From: an uncultured Clostridia bacterium
Lineage (GTDB): Bacteria > Bacillota > Clostridia > TANB77 > CAG-508
DNA length: 21,947 nucleotides
Assembly: GCA_947624925.1 (NCBI GenBank)
Contig: CANQMG010000013.1
Location: 1 to 21,947, forward strand
Direction of reading: 5' to 3'
How positions within the stretch are numbered: position 1 is the first letter of the stretch; each line of letters opens with the position of its first letter. The translations under genes and the position numbers were made by a program. The notes beneath the pieces are model-generated. The model ran no database searches. It saw only the letters and a program-made list of their open reading frames with translations, and had not been told where the DNA came from. Shown here one piece after another: positions 1 to 8,090 of the stretch.

Positions 1-82
1 AGGTTATCAAATAGATAAATATGTAAGATTTTGTTGTAAATCTTATAAATTTATAAATATATTATACGAGAAAGGTAAAAAA

Positions 83-2116
83 GTGAATAAAAAAAGTCCT
101 AATCTAAAATTAAGATATAATTTAATGATGTTGCTAGTTTATATAATAGGGATAGTATTGATTATGCAACTATTCAATTTACAAATTATACATGGAGAGG
201 AATATAGACAAACATCAAATACAAGACTTACAAGACAAAGCGTTTTATATGCAGCTAGAGGATCTATACTAGATACAAATGGAAAAGTTATTGCAGGAAC
301 TAAAATGGCATTTAGCTTGGAATTATATAAAAGCAAAATAGATAATAATGCATTTAATAATACAATATTAAAAATAATTAATATTTTAGAAAAAAATAAT
401 GATACATATATAGATAAATTTCCTATAACTAAAGATTTAAAATTTAATTTTTCAAGTGATGAGAAATTAAAAAAATGGAAAGAAACAAATAAAATAGAAG
501 AAAATGCAACACCAGAAGAAGCAATAAATGTATTTAAAGAGAAATATGAAATAGAAAATGAAAATATTGATGATATAAGAAAAATAATAGCAATTAGATA
601 TTTAATAACTATAGAAGGGTATAGTGCAACAAAATCTATAAAAATATCAGAAGATATAAGCAAGGAAAGTGTATTAGAACTTAGTGAAAGAAATGCAGAA
701 TTTGCAGGATTAAATATAATAATAGAACCAATAAGAGAATATAAATATGGAAATTTAGCATCACATATAATTGGATATTTAGGGAAGATAACAGAAGATG
801 AAATAAAACAGGATATAGAAAAAGAATATACTATTAATGATTATGTTGGAAGAACAGGAATAGAATATGTGTTTGAAAAATTTCTAAAAGGCGAAAATGG
901 AATAAAGCAAATAGATATGGCTGTTGATGGATCTGTTACAGGAGAATATGTTGAAAAAGAAGCAGTTGCTGGAAATGATGTTATATTAACAATAGATATA
1001 GATTTGCAAAAGATTGCAGAAACAGCTTTAGAAGAATCAATATCAGCACTTAAAGAAGAAGGAAAAGATTCAAATTTTGGTGCAGTTGTTGTGATGGATG
1101 TTAGAACAGGTGAAGTACTATCAATGGCAAGCTATCCAAGTTATAATCCAGAGTTATTTTTAGGAAATATGAAGGAGGAAGATTGGGAAGATATAAAAAA
1201 TGGAAATAAGCTATATAGTAGAGCTCTTCAAGGTTCATATGCACCAGGATCTACATTTAAAATGGTATTAGCAACTGCAGCTTTACAAGAGGGAAAAGTA
1301 ACAAAAAATGAAAGAATAAATGATACAGGAGTGTATCCAGAAGGACATAATCCAGTATGTTGGTATTATACTATGTATCATAGAGGACATGGATATGTAA
1401 ATGTAGAAACAGCAATACAGAAATCATGTAATTATTTTTTCTATGAAATGGGTAAAAGATTAGGAATTGATACAATTGAAAAATATGCTAGATATTTTGG
1501 ATTAGGAGGAAAAACAGGTATTGAGCTTCCTAGTGAAACAAGTGGAACTCTTGCAAGGAGAGAAATAGTAGAAAATAAAGGGGAAATATGGTATTTATCA
1601 GATACTTTATCAGCATCAATAGGACAAAGTTATAATAGTTTTTCACCACTTCAAATGGCAAAATATATAAGTATATTAGCAAATGGAGGGCATCACATAG
1701 ATACCACAATTATAAAAACAATAAGAAATGAAAATGGACAAGAAGGCATAAAAGAAAAAATAAAACAATATGCTAATTCAGTATTAGGAAATACCAAAGA
1801 AGATTATGAAGATATAGAAATATCAGAAGAAAATTTAAAAACAGTACTAAATGGAATGAAAATGGTTACTTCTTCAGCAGGTGGAACAGCATATTCTGTA
1901 TTTAATAAATTTGGAGTCAAAGTTGGAGGAAAAACAGGATCAGCACAAGCTGGAACAAAAGTAAATGGATGGTTTGTTGGTTTTGCTCCATTTGATGATC
2001 CTCAAATTGCTGTAACAGTAATGTTAGAAGATGGATCAGAAGGAAGTTATCCAGCAACAGTTGCTAAAAAAGTATTTGAGCAATATTTTGGACTTAATAA
2101 TCAAGAGGAAATGTAA
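83..2116 (+). CDS. mrdA: Penicillin-binding protein 2 (elongasome transpeptidase)
   Basis: Class B penicillin-binding protein that cross-links peptidoglycan during cell elongation, anchored in the membrane with the catalytic domain outside. Visible: one N-terminal membrane segment at about residues 13-33, a dimerisation region, then the transpeptidase domain with all three active-site motifs, S390-T-F-K393 (catalytic Ser390), S448-C-N450 and K617-T-G-S620. At 677 aa it is normal for the family. The GTG start at 83 follows AAAGG at 71-75. The frame is open to the window edge but has no other ATG/GTG start there, so an upstream start outside the window cannot be excluded. minC follows after 40 bases, so they are probably co-transcribed; mreBCD usually lie upstream of such a pair, beyond the edge. 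Function is firm from the motifs; PBP2 rather than a SpoVD-like paralogue is inferred from the minC neighbour and the lack of a PASTA tail. Confidence 0.93.
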   Translation: MNKKSPNLKLRYNLMMLLVYIIGIVLIMQLFNLQIIHGEEYRQTSNTRLTRQSVLYAARGSILDTNGKVIAGTKMAFSLELYKSKIDNNAFNNTILKIINILEKNNDTYIDKFPITKDLKFNFSSDEKLKKWKETNKIEENATPEEAINVFKEKYEIENENIDDIRKIIAIRYLITIEGYSATKSIKISEDISKESVLELSERNAEFAGLNIIIEPIREYKYGNLASHIIGYLGKITEDEIKQDIEKEYTINDYVGRTGIEYVFEKFLKGENGIKQIDMAVDGSVTGEYVEKEAVAGNDVILTIDIDLQKIAETALEESISALKEEGKDSNFGAVVVMDVRTGEVLSMASYPSYNPELFLGNMKEEDWEDIKNGNKLYSRALQGSYAPGSTFKMVLATAALQEGKVTKNERINDTGVYPEGHNPVCWYYTMYHRGHGYVNVETAIQKSCNYFFYEMGKRLGIDTIEKYARYFGLGGKTGIELPSETSGTLARREIVENKGEIWYLSDTLSASIGQSYNSFSPLQMAKYISILANGGHHIDTTIIKTIRNENGQEGIKEKIKQYANSVLGNTKEDYEDIEISEENLKTVLNGMKMVTSSAGGTAYSVFNKFGVKVGGKTGSAQAGTKVNGWFVGFAPFDDPQIAVTVMLEDGSEGSYPATVAKKVFEQYFGLNNQEEM

Positions 2117-2156
2117 AATTAAAATAAATTTTTAATTTATAGAAGGAGGAGTTAAT

Positions 2157-2771
2157 ATGATAAATATTGTAAAAATTAAATTAGAAAAAGATAATTTAAC
2201 AATAAAAATAGAAGAAAGCGAATTTGGAAAAATAATTGAGGCATTAAATAAAAAAATGTTAGAGATAAAAAAATTAGCTAAAGAAGGAAATGAAGATATA
2301 CTAGTAGTAGGAAATAATCTTAAGATAATAGAGCAAGAAAAAATAAAAAAACTCCTTGAATCTAAAACTGGTGCTAAAGTAAGATTTGATATTCCTAGAA
2401 AATTGGGATTACATGAAATAAAGAAAAGTTTTAATAAAGAAATACAAACTTCAGAAACAACATTTCATAGAGGTTCATTAAGATCAGGTCAAAGATTAGA
2501 ATTTGAAGGAAGTATTGTTGTATTAGGAGATGTAAATGGTGGAGCAGAAGTAATTGCAAGTGATAATATTATAGTATTAGGAGTACTTAGAGGATTAGCA
2601 CATGCTGGGGCTAAAGGAAATAAGAAAGCTATTATTGCATCAGCATCAATAGAATGTATGCAATTAAGAATATCAAATATAATAAAAGAGTTAGAAAAAG
2701 AAGAACAGGAAGAAACAGATGAAATAAAAACATATGCATATGTAGAAGATGATAAAATAATAGTCGAATAA
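2157..2771 (+). CDS. minC: Septum site-determining protein MinC
   Basis: Inhibitor of FtsZ polymerisation that, with MinD, blocks division away from mid-cell. The N-terminal part (about residues 1-95) is the divergent FtsZ-inhibiting domain. The C-terminal part (about 100-175) is the MinC beta-helix, with FHRGSLRSGQ at 103-112 (R109-S-G-Q112 faces MinD) and the GDVNGGAEV and GVLRGLAHAGAKG turns. At 204 aa it is normal length, ending in an acidic tail. GAAGGAGGAG lies just upstream of the ATG. It is the last gene of the plus-strand unit and is followed by hairpins and a convergent gene. In many Clostridia minD and minE follow directly; here they do not, so they must be encoded elsewhere or be missing. 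Confidence 0.93.
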   Translation: MINIVKIKLEKDNLTIKIEESEFGKIIEALNKKMLEIKKLAKEGNEDILVVGNNLKIIEQEKIKKLLESKTGAKVRFDIPRKLGLHEIKKSFNKEIQTSETTFHRGSLRSGQRLEFEGSIVVLGDVNGGAEVIASDNIIVLGVLRGLAHAGAKGNKKAIIASASIECMQLRISNIIKELEKEEQEETDEIKTYAYVEDDKIIVE

Positions 2772-2791
2772 TTATAAAAAAGGATAAATAT

Positions 2792-2840
2792 AAATGCATT
2801 TTTTAATTTATTTTTATATAAAAAAATGCATTTTTTATAT
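2792..2840 (+). terminator. Rho-independent terminator after minC
   Basis: A 13-bp perfect stem pairs 2792-2804 (AAATGCATTTTTT) with 2821-2833, with a 16-nt loop, and continues into a T-rich tail (TTTTATAT). It lies 20 bases past the minC stop. The stem is almost all A/T, so it is thermodynamically modest. Because the arms are themselves near-palindromic it could also stop transcription from the minus strand. Confidence 0.6.
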
Positions 2841-2873
2841 AATAGAAAATTTTTTTGAAAATTCTATTATATA
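2836..2873. terminator. Second hairpin in the convergent minC / FAD-Rieske gap
   Basis: A 12-bp stem pairs 2836-2847 (TATATAATAGAA) with 2862-2873 (TTCTATTATATA). It directly follows the first hairpin. On the minus strand it comes after the oxidoreductase gene, so it probably helps end that transcript. Evidence is base pairing only. Confidence 0.4.
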
Positions 2874-2897
2874 AAAATGCTAAAATAGTTATTACTT

Positions 2898-2967
2898 TTT
2901 GAATTTGTTTCTTTTTAGTTAAAAATTCAAATCAGCGAGAACAAAGAGCACCGAGGAACTCTGGACA
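2898..2967. other. Small hairpin plus an unrecognised higher-GC patch
   Basis: A 9-bp stem pairs 2898-2906 (TTTGAATTT) with 2923-2931. It is followed at about 2933-2967 by a patch clearly richer in G+C than its surroundings (around half G+C), containing GAGCACCGAGGAACTC. It lies just beyond the stop codon of the minus-strand FAD/Rieske gene. I do not recognise it as a known RNA or insertion-sequence end, and no protein frame explains it. Confidence 0.3.
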
Positions 2968-2977
2968 TATATATTTT

Positions 2978-4480
2978 TTAATTTAAAATTTCCAAATTTC
3001 TTACACTAGGAGAATATAATGATTTTCCAGTATAATCGAATCTTGAACCATGACATGGGCAATCCCATGTTTTATCTAAGTTATTCCAAGATAGTTCACA
3101 TCCTAAATGTGTGCAAACTGGTTTTACTTTAAATATTTTTCCATTTTTATCTTTATAAACTCCAACCTTAGTTTTATTAATTGTTACAATCTTTCCTTCA
3201 TCATTTTTTATATCATTCAATGTTGCAGCTGGTAAATCAAATTTATTTAAAATTAATGAATGGGAGGTTTCTTTTATCATATTACCAAATTCAGACTTGT
3301 TTTTAATAGGCTTAAACCTTGTTGATTTAAAAATATATTCATATTTATTCTCTTTTTCTAGAATTTTATCTGTAATAATATTTGCTGCAACATTTGAAGT
3401 TGTCATTCCCCATTTTTTAAATCCAGTTGCTACATACATATTAGGTAGTAAATTAGAAAAATTACCTATATATGGGATTTTATCTAATGAAATACAATCC
3501 TCAGTATTCCATTTATAAAGAACCTTAGCATCAGGATAGATTTTCTTTATTTCATCTTCTAAGAAAGAATATGAATTAGATAAATCTATTTTTGCACCAG
3601 TTTTATGTCCAAAACCACCAATAAGTGCTATTCTTTTCTTATTATAAGCAGCAGTTCTATAAGAAAAAGTTGGTGAATTGCTACTTATATACATACCTTC
3701 ACATAAATTCTGCTCTGTTTCAATTGCAATCACATTTGAAGTTTGACTGTACATTTTTAAAAAATAATAACCTGGAAAGTTTTTAATTGGATAATGTGTT
3801 GCAAGAACTAAATATTTTGAAGTTACTGTATTATTTTTGGTAGAAGTAATATATTTATTTCCGCTTCGTTTTATATTATATACTTTACTATCTTCATAAA
3901 TTTCTCCATTATTATTAATAATAAAATCGCATAAACCTTTTAAATATTTTCTAGGATTAAATTGAGCTTGATTAGGAAATTTAATAGCTGCTAACATATT
4001 TGGAATATTTAAAGGAATAGTGTTTAGATATTCAGCATTAAAATTAAAAGAATTAACTATATTGGTTTCATCCTTTATTTTATTCACATCATCTTCAGAA
4101 GTTGTATATACATAATTATCTTGAAATTCAAAATCACAATCAATATTATTTTCATCTATTATATTTTTTATATTTGTTATTGCATCCTGATTAGCATTAA
4201 AGTAATCTCTTGCAAAAGAAGGAGAGAAAGTATCAGCTAAATATTTGTAAAATAGACCATGCTGAGAAGTGATTTTTGCAGTTGTATGACCGCTAGCTTT
4301 CATAGCTAGTTTTTCTTTATCTAGAATAGTAGTTTTAAATCCATGTTTACAAATACTATATGCAATACTTAGTCCTGTAATTCCACCACCTATAATACAT
4401 ATATCAGTATCAATGTTTTTATCTAATGATTTATAATTATTCAAAATATTTGGAAAAGTATCAATCCAAAATGAACTCAT
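2978..4480 (-). CDS. FAD-dependent oxidoreductase with C-terminal Rieske [2Fe-2S] domain (YhfW-like)
   Basis: A DAO-family FAD flavoprotein fused to a Rieske domain, the architecture of Bacillus subtilis YhfW, whose substrate I do not know. Numbering from the chosen start: the nucleotide-binding beta-alpha-beta has G31-G-G-I-T-G36, preceded by the DICII strand. The C-terminal Rieske domain has C456-T-H458 and C474-P-C-H477, giving the two Cys and two His cluster ligands; C461 and C476 sit where some Rieske proteins form a disulfide. I prefer the second ATG (4478-4480), giving 500 aa, because GGAGG lies 5 bases before it. A start 12 bases further up at 4492 would swallow that site and has no site of its own. 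No signal peptide, so probably cytoplasmic. It is the last gene of the murA-walJ-rlmH unit, 75 bases after rlmH. Family call is firm, function unknown. Confidence 0.88.
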   Translation of the reverse strand: MSSFWIDTFPNILNNYKSLDKNIDTDICIIGGGITGLSIAYSICKHGFKTTILDKEKLAMKASGHTTAKITSQHGLFYKYLADTFSPSFARDYFNANQDAITNIKNIIDENNIDCDFEFQDNYVYTTSEDDVNKIKDETNIVNSFNFNAEYLNTIPLNIPNMLAAIKFPNQAQFNPRKYLKGLCDFIINNNGEIYEDSKVYNIKRSGNKYITSTKNNTVTSKYLVLATHYPIKNFPGYYFLKMYSQTSNVIAIETEQNLCEGMYISSNSPTFSYRTAAYNKKRIALIGGFGHKTGAKIDLSNSYSFLEDEIKKIYPDAKVLYKWNTEDCISLDKIPYIGNFSNLLPNMYVATGFKKWGMTTSNVAANIITDKILEKENKYEYIFKSTRFKPIKNKSEFGNMIKETSHSLILNKFDLPAATLNDIKNDEGKIVTINKTKVGVYKDKNGKIFKVKPVCTHLGCELSWNNLDKTWDCPCHGSRFDYTGKSLYSPSVRNLEILN

Positions 4481-4555
4481 AGGAACCTCCATTTTTTATG
4501 TCATAATTTATTCTTATTATTTACCAAAATATAAAAAATTAAACAAAAAAGAAAC

Positions 4556-5038
4556 TTACCAGTGATAAGTTTCATTATTTGAAATTTTAAATCCTCTAAA
4601 TAATTGTTCTAATAAAAAAATTCTTATTAATTGATGAGGAAATGTCATTTTAGAAAAACATATCTTTTCATCTGAAATTTTAAGGATTTCATCATTTAAT
4701 CCTAATGTTCCTCCAATAATAAATGTTATAGAACTATTAAAATTTAATGCAATATCATCAATTTTCTTTGAGAATTCACAAGAAGAATATTGCTTGCCAG
4801 ATAAATCAAGGCATATTATGTACGAATCCTTTTTTATAGTTTGTAAAATTTTTTTACATTCCCTATTTTTTATTTCAGAAATTATAGATTCATTCATTTT
4901 AGGTGGTAATTTTTCATCTGGAATTTCAGTAATTGATAAGTTGCAATATTTTGATAACCTTTTTGAATATTCATAAAATGCCATTTTTAAATAATCTTCT
5001 TTTAATTTTCCAATACATACAATTGAGATATTTAACAT
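4556..5038 (-). CDS. rlmH: 23S rRNA pseudouridine-1915 N3-methyltransferase RlmH
   Basis: SPOUT-class methyltransferase that uses S-adenosylmethionine to methylate pseudouridine 1915 in helix 69 of 23S rRNA. Visible: the trefoil-knot SAM region FIIGGTLGL (residues 107-115), then the family signature FSKMTFPHQLIRIFLLEQLFRGF (128-150; split here as FSKMTFPHQL and IRIFLLEQLFRGF), and a YH-containing C-terminus. At 160 aa it is normal. AAGGAG, 7 bases before the ATG, overlaps the walJ stop, so translation is probably coupled to walJ (gap 11 bases). The walJ-rlmH neighbourhood is also seen in Bacillus. The last residue is Trp, where many homologues end in Lys or Tyr; this is a minor deviation. Confidence 0.95.
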   Translation of the reverse strand: MLNISIVCIGKLKEDYLKMAFYEYSKRLSKYCNLSITEIPDEKLPPKMNESIISEIKNRECKKILQTIKKDSYIICLDLSGKQYSSCEFSKKIDDIALNFNSSITFIIGGTLGLNDEILKISDEKICFSKMTFPHQLIRIFLLEQLFRGFKISNNETYHW

Positions 5039-5049
5039 AAATAAACTCC

Positions 5050-5853
5050 TTACCCTACATCAAAAAGTTTACTAGGCTCGTATCTGCTAGCAATACTAAG
5101 ATTAATTTTACTAGTATCACAATTACAATTTATTAGTTCATCAACTACACTTTTATAAGCAAGCTCTGGAAAATTATTTTCCTTGCTTAAATGTCCAAGC
5201 ATTACATGTTTTAATCCATAATTACTAAGATATGCAATTGTTTTACCAGCAGAGATATTTGATAAATGACCAAAAGGTCCAGCAATTCGCTCTTTTAATT
5301 TAAAAGGATATGAACTACACTTTAATACTTCAGGTTCATAATTCGATTCTAAAAGCAGAAATGAACTATCTTTTAAATTGTTAACTATAACATTATCCAT
5401 ATGACCAATATCTGTAGCAACACTTATTTTTGTGTTATTGTTATAAATATTAAAACCACAAGGATTTGCAGCATCATGAGGAATATCAAATGGAAAAATC
5501 TTTAAATCATTAAAATCTAAAATCTGATTATTTATAAAAGTATTTATATTTTTAGGGTTTATTTTTTGCTTTTGGTTTTCCATTGCATTCCAAGTTTTTT
5601 GATTTGCAAACACAGGTATATTATATTTTTTAGAAATAGTTCCTAAACCTTGAATATGGTCTGAATGTTCATGAGTAATAAATATTGCAGAAATATCTTC
5701 AATATCAATATTAATAGATGCTAAAGCATCTACAATTTTTTTTGCACTTACTCCAGCATCTATTAATATATTAGTATTATCACTTTTTACAAATAAACTA
5801 TTGCCTGTACTACCACTATATAAACTACAAAACTTTAACATATTGTTACTCAT
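5050..5853 (-). CDS. walJ: WalJ/YycJ-type metallo-beta-lactamase-fold hydrolase
   Basis: MBL-fold protein of the YycJ/WalJ family, linked in Bacillus and relatives to the WalRK wall-stress regulon and to DNA metabolism, with 5'-to-3' exonuclease activity reported for the family. Visible: CSLYSGSTGNS at residues 9-19 and the metal-binding H61-E-H63-S-D65-H66 motif; a later GH in the VMLGHLSKENN segment is a further candidate ligand. At 267 aa it is normal. The first ATG (5851-5853) overlaps the murA stop by 8 bases (ATGAGTAA), which implies translational coupling. The ATG at 5839-5841 gives a protein starting MLKFCSL, which matches family N-termini better; neither start has an ideal ribosome binding site. 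walRK is not in the window, so the link to wall regulation comes only from homology and the murA neighbour. Confidence 0.9.
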   Translation of the reverse strand: MSNNMLKFCSLYSGSTGNSLFVKSDNTNILIDAGVSAKKIVDALASINIDIEDISAIFITHEHSDHIQGLGTISKKYNIPVFANQKTWNAMENQKQKINPKNINTFINNQILDFNDLKIFPFDIPHDAANPCGFNIYNNNTKISVATDIGHMDNVIVNNLKDSSFLLLESNYEPEVLKCSSYPFKLKERIAGPFGHLSNISAGKTIAYLSNYGLKHVMLGHLSKENNFPELAYKSVVDELINCNCDTSKINLSIASRYEPSKLFDVG

Positions 5854-7123
5854 CCTTTGCTACTTCTTCAGATACTCTTTGTATATTAGCTCCTAATTTT
5901 CTAAATTTTTCTTCTATATTTTCATAACCTCTATCGATATGATTTAAATTATACACTTCTGTTTTTCCATCAGCAATTATACCAGCAATTATAAGAGCAG
6001 CACCTGCCCTTAAATCAGTAGCATAAACTGGTGCACCAGATAAAGATTCTACACCTTCAAATATTGCTGTTTTTCCTTGTGCAGTTATTTTTGCCCCCAT
6101 TTTATTTAATTCCTCGGTATACTGAAATCTAGACTCCCAAATACTTTCATTAATTATGCTTGTACCATTTGCAGTAGAAAGAACAACTCCCATTTGAGGT
6201 TGTAAATCTGTAGGAAAACCTGGGTATGGAAGAGTTTTTATATTAACTTTATTTGGAGTTTTATCACACCAAACTCGCAAAGTATCTCCTCCCAAATCCT
6301 CTGCATATGCTCCCATTTCTAAAATTTTTGCTGTAATTGGTTCTAAGTGCTTTGTAATACAATTTTTTATAGTAACATCTCCGCGAGATGCAACAGCAGC
6401 AAGCATAAAAGTTCCAGCTTCTATTTGGTCAGGAACGACAGAATATGTAGCATTTCCATGTAATTTTTTTACACCATTTATTTTTATTACATCTGTTCCA
6501 GCACCTCTTATATCTGCTCCCATAGTATTTAAAAAGTTGGCAACGTCAACTATATTAGGTTCTTTTGCATTATCTATTATTGTTGTTCCTTCAGCAAGAA
6601 CAGCACAAAGCATAACATTAATTGTTGCACCAACAGATACAATATCTAAGTACACAGAATTACCTACTAATTTATCTGCTTTTGCAGTAATTTTTCCTTG
6701 ACCAACATCAACTTTTGCACCTAAAGCTTCAAAACCCTTTATGTGTTGATCTATAGGCCTTGCACCAAGTTTACAACCTCCTGGCATACCAACAGTTACA
6801 TTTTTACATCTTCCAAGTAGAGCACCAATTAAATAATATGAAGCCCTAAATTTGCTTGTCATATCAAGAGGCGCATTATTTTCACTTATATTTCTAGTAT
6901 CAATTGTTAACTCATTTTCTGAAATCCAAGTTATTTTAGCACCTAATTCTTTTAATATATCACAAAAAATTTTAACATCACTTATATTTGGTAAATTATC
7001 TATAGTACATACTCCGTCTATTAAAAGAGTAGCTGGTAAAATTGCAACCGCAGCATTTTTAGCCCCACTTATTATTACATCACCTTTTAAAGGCGTTTTT
7101 CCTGTTATTACTAATTTATCCAA
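5846..7123 (-). CDS. murA: UDP-N-acetylglucosamine 1-carboxyvinyltransferase MurA
   Basis: First committed step of peptidoglycan synthesis: transfer of enolpyruvate from phosphoenolpyruvate to UDP-GlcNAc in the cytoplasm. Visible: K22-N23 in SGAKNAA, the active-site Cys117 in GGCKLGARPID, and D306 in GFPTDLQ, the expected catalytic residues. Cys117 is the residue fosfomycin alkylates, so the enzyme lacks the Cys-to-Asp resistance change. At 425 aa it is normal. The start is TTG (7121-7123), supported by GGGGG 7 bases upstream and the correct MDKLVI-type N-terminus; no in-frame ATG serves better. It heads a minus-strand unit with walJ, rlmH and the FAD/Rieske gene. Many Firmicutes carry two MurA paralogues; which this is cannot be decided here. 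Confidence 0.95.
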   Translation of the reverse strand: MDKLVITGKTPLKGDVIISGAKNAAVAILPATLLIDGVCTIDNLPNISDVKIFCDILKELGAKITWISENELTIDTRNISENNAPLDMTSKFRASYYLIGALLGRCKNVTVGMPGGCKLGARPIDQHIKGFEALGAKVDVGQGKITAKADKLVGNSVYLDIVSVGATINVMLCAVLAEGTTIIDNAKEPNIVDVANFLNTMGADIRGAGTDVIKINGVKKLHGNATYSVVPDQIEAGTFMLAAVASRGDVTIKNCITKHLEPITAKILEMGAYAEDLGGDTLRVWCDKTPNKVNIKTLPYPGFPTDLQPQMGVVLSTANGTSIINESIWESRFQYTEELNKMGAKITAQGKTAIFEGVESLSGAPVYATDLRAGAALIIAGIIADGKTEVYNLNHIDRGYENIEEKFRKLGANIQRVSEEVAKDE

Positions 7124-7149
7124 AATTATACCCCCAAGAATAATTTAAA

Positions 7150-7168
7150 AGAGTGTATATAACACTCT
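7150..7168 (-). terminator. Hairpin between spoIIR and murA
   Basis: A 7-bp perfect stem (AGAGTGT / ACACTCT, 7150-7156 with 7162-7168) has a 5-nt loop and is followed on the minus strand by TTTT. It could terminate spoIIR transcripts 35 bases past the stop. It also sits where transcripts from the murA promoter would begin, so it may stabilise or attenuate that mRNA. Confidence 0.45.
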
Positions 7169-7173
7169 AAATC

Positions 7174-7202
7174 AATATAACATAAAATTATAAAAAAGAC
7201 AA
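7174..7202 (-). promoter_or_regulatory. Sigma-A-type promoter for the murA operon
   Basis: On the minus strand TTGTCT (7197-7202) and TATATT (7174-7179) are separated by exactly 17 bases. The first bases overlap the spoIIR stop codon region. It lies 50-80 bases upstream of the murA TTG start and would let murA-walJ-rlmH-yhfW-like be expressed in growing cells independently of the sporulation gene upstream. Confidence 0.55.
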
Positions 7203-7865
7203 CTATTTTTTTGCGGTAAAAATATTAACATTTTGTAACAATTCAATAATTTTAAATTTTAACTTAATATCAGTATCATCACTAGAAATTATAGAATACT
7301 CTTCATCACTAAGGTTGTCCTTCATTTCTTCTTTAGAACTTTCTGGAACAACACCTGATGAAACATCTACAAAACATAAGGGAGGAAACATTACACACCA
7401 CCAATTTTCACCACTTGCATTTCCAATTTCTACTTTTAAAGCATCATAATTACCTGCTGGTAATGAAATATCTCCATATTTTTTAGTTGGAAAAGAAAAA
7501 TTTCCTATAGATATTTTAACATCATAATTAAAACCATTTTCTTTAATAGTGTTTATTGCTATATTATAAAAATCATCCTTATGAGCATTTGCAATAGATA
7601 TTGCTTCTTCTTTAGAAACAGCATTTTTTGAAATATCATTCATATAATTAATTAAAGCATCTCTAACAATATACTTTAAATCCTGATCCTCTTTTGAATT
7701 ACTATTTGCAATAACATGAAGTCTAAAAACACTATCAGAAATATCTTTAGATATGGTTGATGCGTAAGAAAAAGCAGAAAAAGTAACATATATAATTAAT
7801 AATAAAAAAATAATAAATGCATATTTTATTTTGGAATTAGTAATAATATTTAATAATTTTCTCAT
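7203..7865 (-). CDS. spoIIR: Stage II sporulation protein R (SpoIIR)
   Basis: Signalling protein made in the forespore and exported to the intermembrane space, where it triggers SpoIIGA to process pro-sigma-E in the mother cell. Visible: short basic N-terminus, one membrane segment or signal at about residues 14-36, then the conserved SpoIIR core with VFRLHVIANSNSKEDQ (47-62) and ENWWCVMFPPLCF in the second half. At 220 aa it is typical. GGGAGG lies 7 bases before the ATG. It is separated from murA by a hairpin and a second promoter, and is divergent from the orphan gene at 8091. Its presence is the best evidence that the organism, or its lineage, forms endospores. Confidence 0.93.
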   Translation of the reverse strand: MRKLLNIITNSKIKYAFIIFLLLIIYVTFSAFSYASTISKDISDSVFRLHVIANSNSKEDQDLKYIVRDALINYMNDISKNAVSKEEAISIANAHKDDFYNIAINTIKENGFNYDVKISIGNFSFPTKKYGDISLPAGNYDALKVEIGNASGENWWCVMFPPLCFVDVSSGVVPESSKEEMKDNLSDEEYSIISSDDTDIKLKFKIIELLQNVNIFTAKK

Positions 7866-7920
7866 TTAAATCCTCCCTTAAAAAATTAAACCTAAAATGT
7901 AAAAAAATCTCTTTAAAAAA

Positions 7921-7948
7921 AGTATTAACCAAATAAAAAAAATTATAC
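7921..7948 (-). promoter_or_regulatory. Possible sigma-F-like promoter of spoIIR
   Basis: On the minus strand GTATA (7944-7948) and GGTTAATACT (7921-7930) lie 13 bases apart, about 55 bases upstream of the spoIIR ATG. They resemble the Bacillus sigma-F elements (GTATA; GGnnAnAnT), and spoIIR is a sigma-F gene in Bacillus. The spacer is slightly short and the -10 fit imperfect, so this is tentative. Confidence 0.25.
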
Positions 7949-7987
7949 ATTTTAAGTTCTTTTTTTCATAAAATTAATAAGTCATAA

Positions 7988-7994
7988 TGTCGAA
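7988..7994 (+). promoter_or_regulatory. 0A-box-like motif (TGTCGAA)
   Basis: TGTCGAA matches the core Spo0A binding box. It lies in the divergent region between spoIIR and the orphan gene, about 30 bases upstream of the orphan's -35 box. A 7-base match in AT-rich DNA can occur by chance, but the position, in a control region beside a sporulation gene, makes it worth noting. Confidence 0.3.
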
Positions 7995-8024
7995 AATAGA
8001 CGCACGATTACTACGGAAATAGTA

Positions 8025-8053
8025 TTGACAAGCAAGTATAAAACTGGTAAAAT
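8025..8053 (+). promoter_or_regulatory. Strong sigma-A-type promoter of the orphan gene
   Basis: Consensus -35 TTGACA (8025-8030), a 17-base spacer, -10 TAAAAT (8048-8053) and an extended TGG just before the -10. Transcription would begin near 8060, about 30 bases before the ATG at 8091. The -10 lies inside a perfect palindrome, suggesting tight repression. Confidence 0.75.
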
Positions 8054-8061
8054 TTACCAGT
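8043..8061. promoter_or_regulatory. Perfect 19-bp palindromic operator over the -10 box
   Basis: ACTGGTAAAATTTACCAGT is a 9-1-9 perfect inverted repeat covering the -10 box and the probable start of transcription. This is the classic layout for a dimeric repressor that blocks RNA polymerase. The CTGGT/ACCAG half sites resemble operators of GntR/FadR-type regulators, but no regulator gene is nearby, so the protein is unknown. Confidence 0.6.
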
Positions 8062-8090
8062 AAACAAAAATAAATTTAGGGGGCTGTATA

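Noticed and set aside
139..663. Minus-strand open frame of 174 codons inside mrdA
   Set aside because: Shadow of the plus-strand gene, with AT-driven Ile/Ser/Phe-rich translation and no regulatory signals.
2933..2967. G+C-richer patch as part of RNase P, SRP or tmRNA
   Set aside because: A faint likeness to the GAGGAAAGTCC segment of RNase P RNA was considered, but the rest of the conserved core is missing and the patch is far too short.
4481..4492. Upstream ATG as the start of the FAD/Rieske gene
   Set aside because: It lacks a ribosome binding site, while GGAGG lies inside its second and third codons at the right distance from the next ATG at 4480.
8043..8061. Palindrome as a transcription terminator
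   Set aside because: It overlaps the -10 box of a consensus promoter and has no T tract after it; an operator explains its place better.
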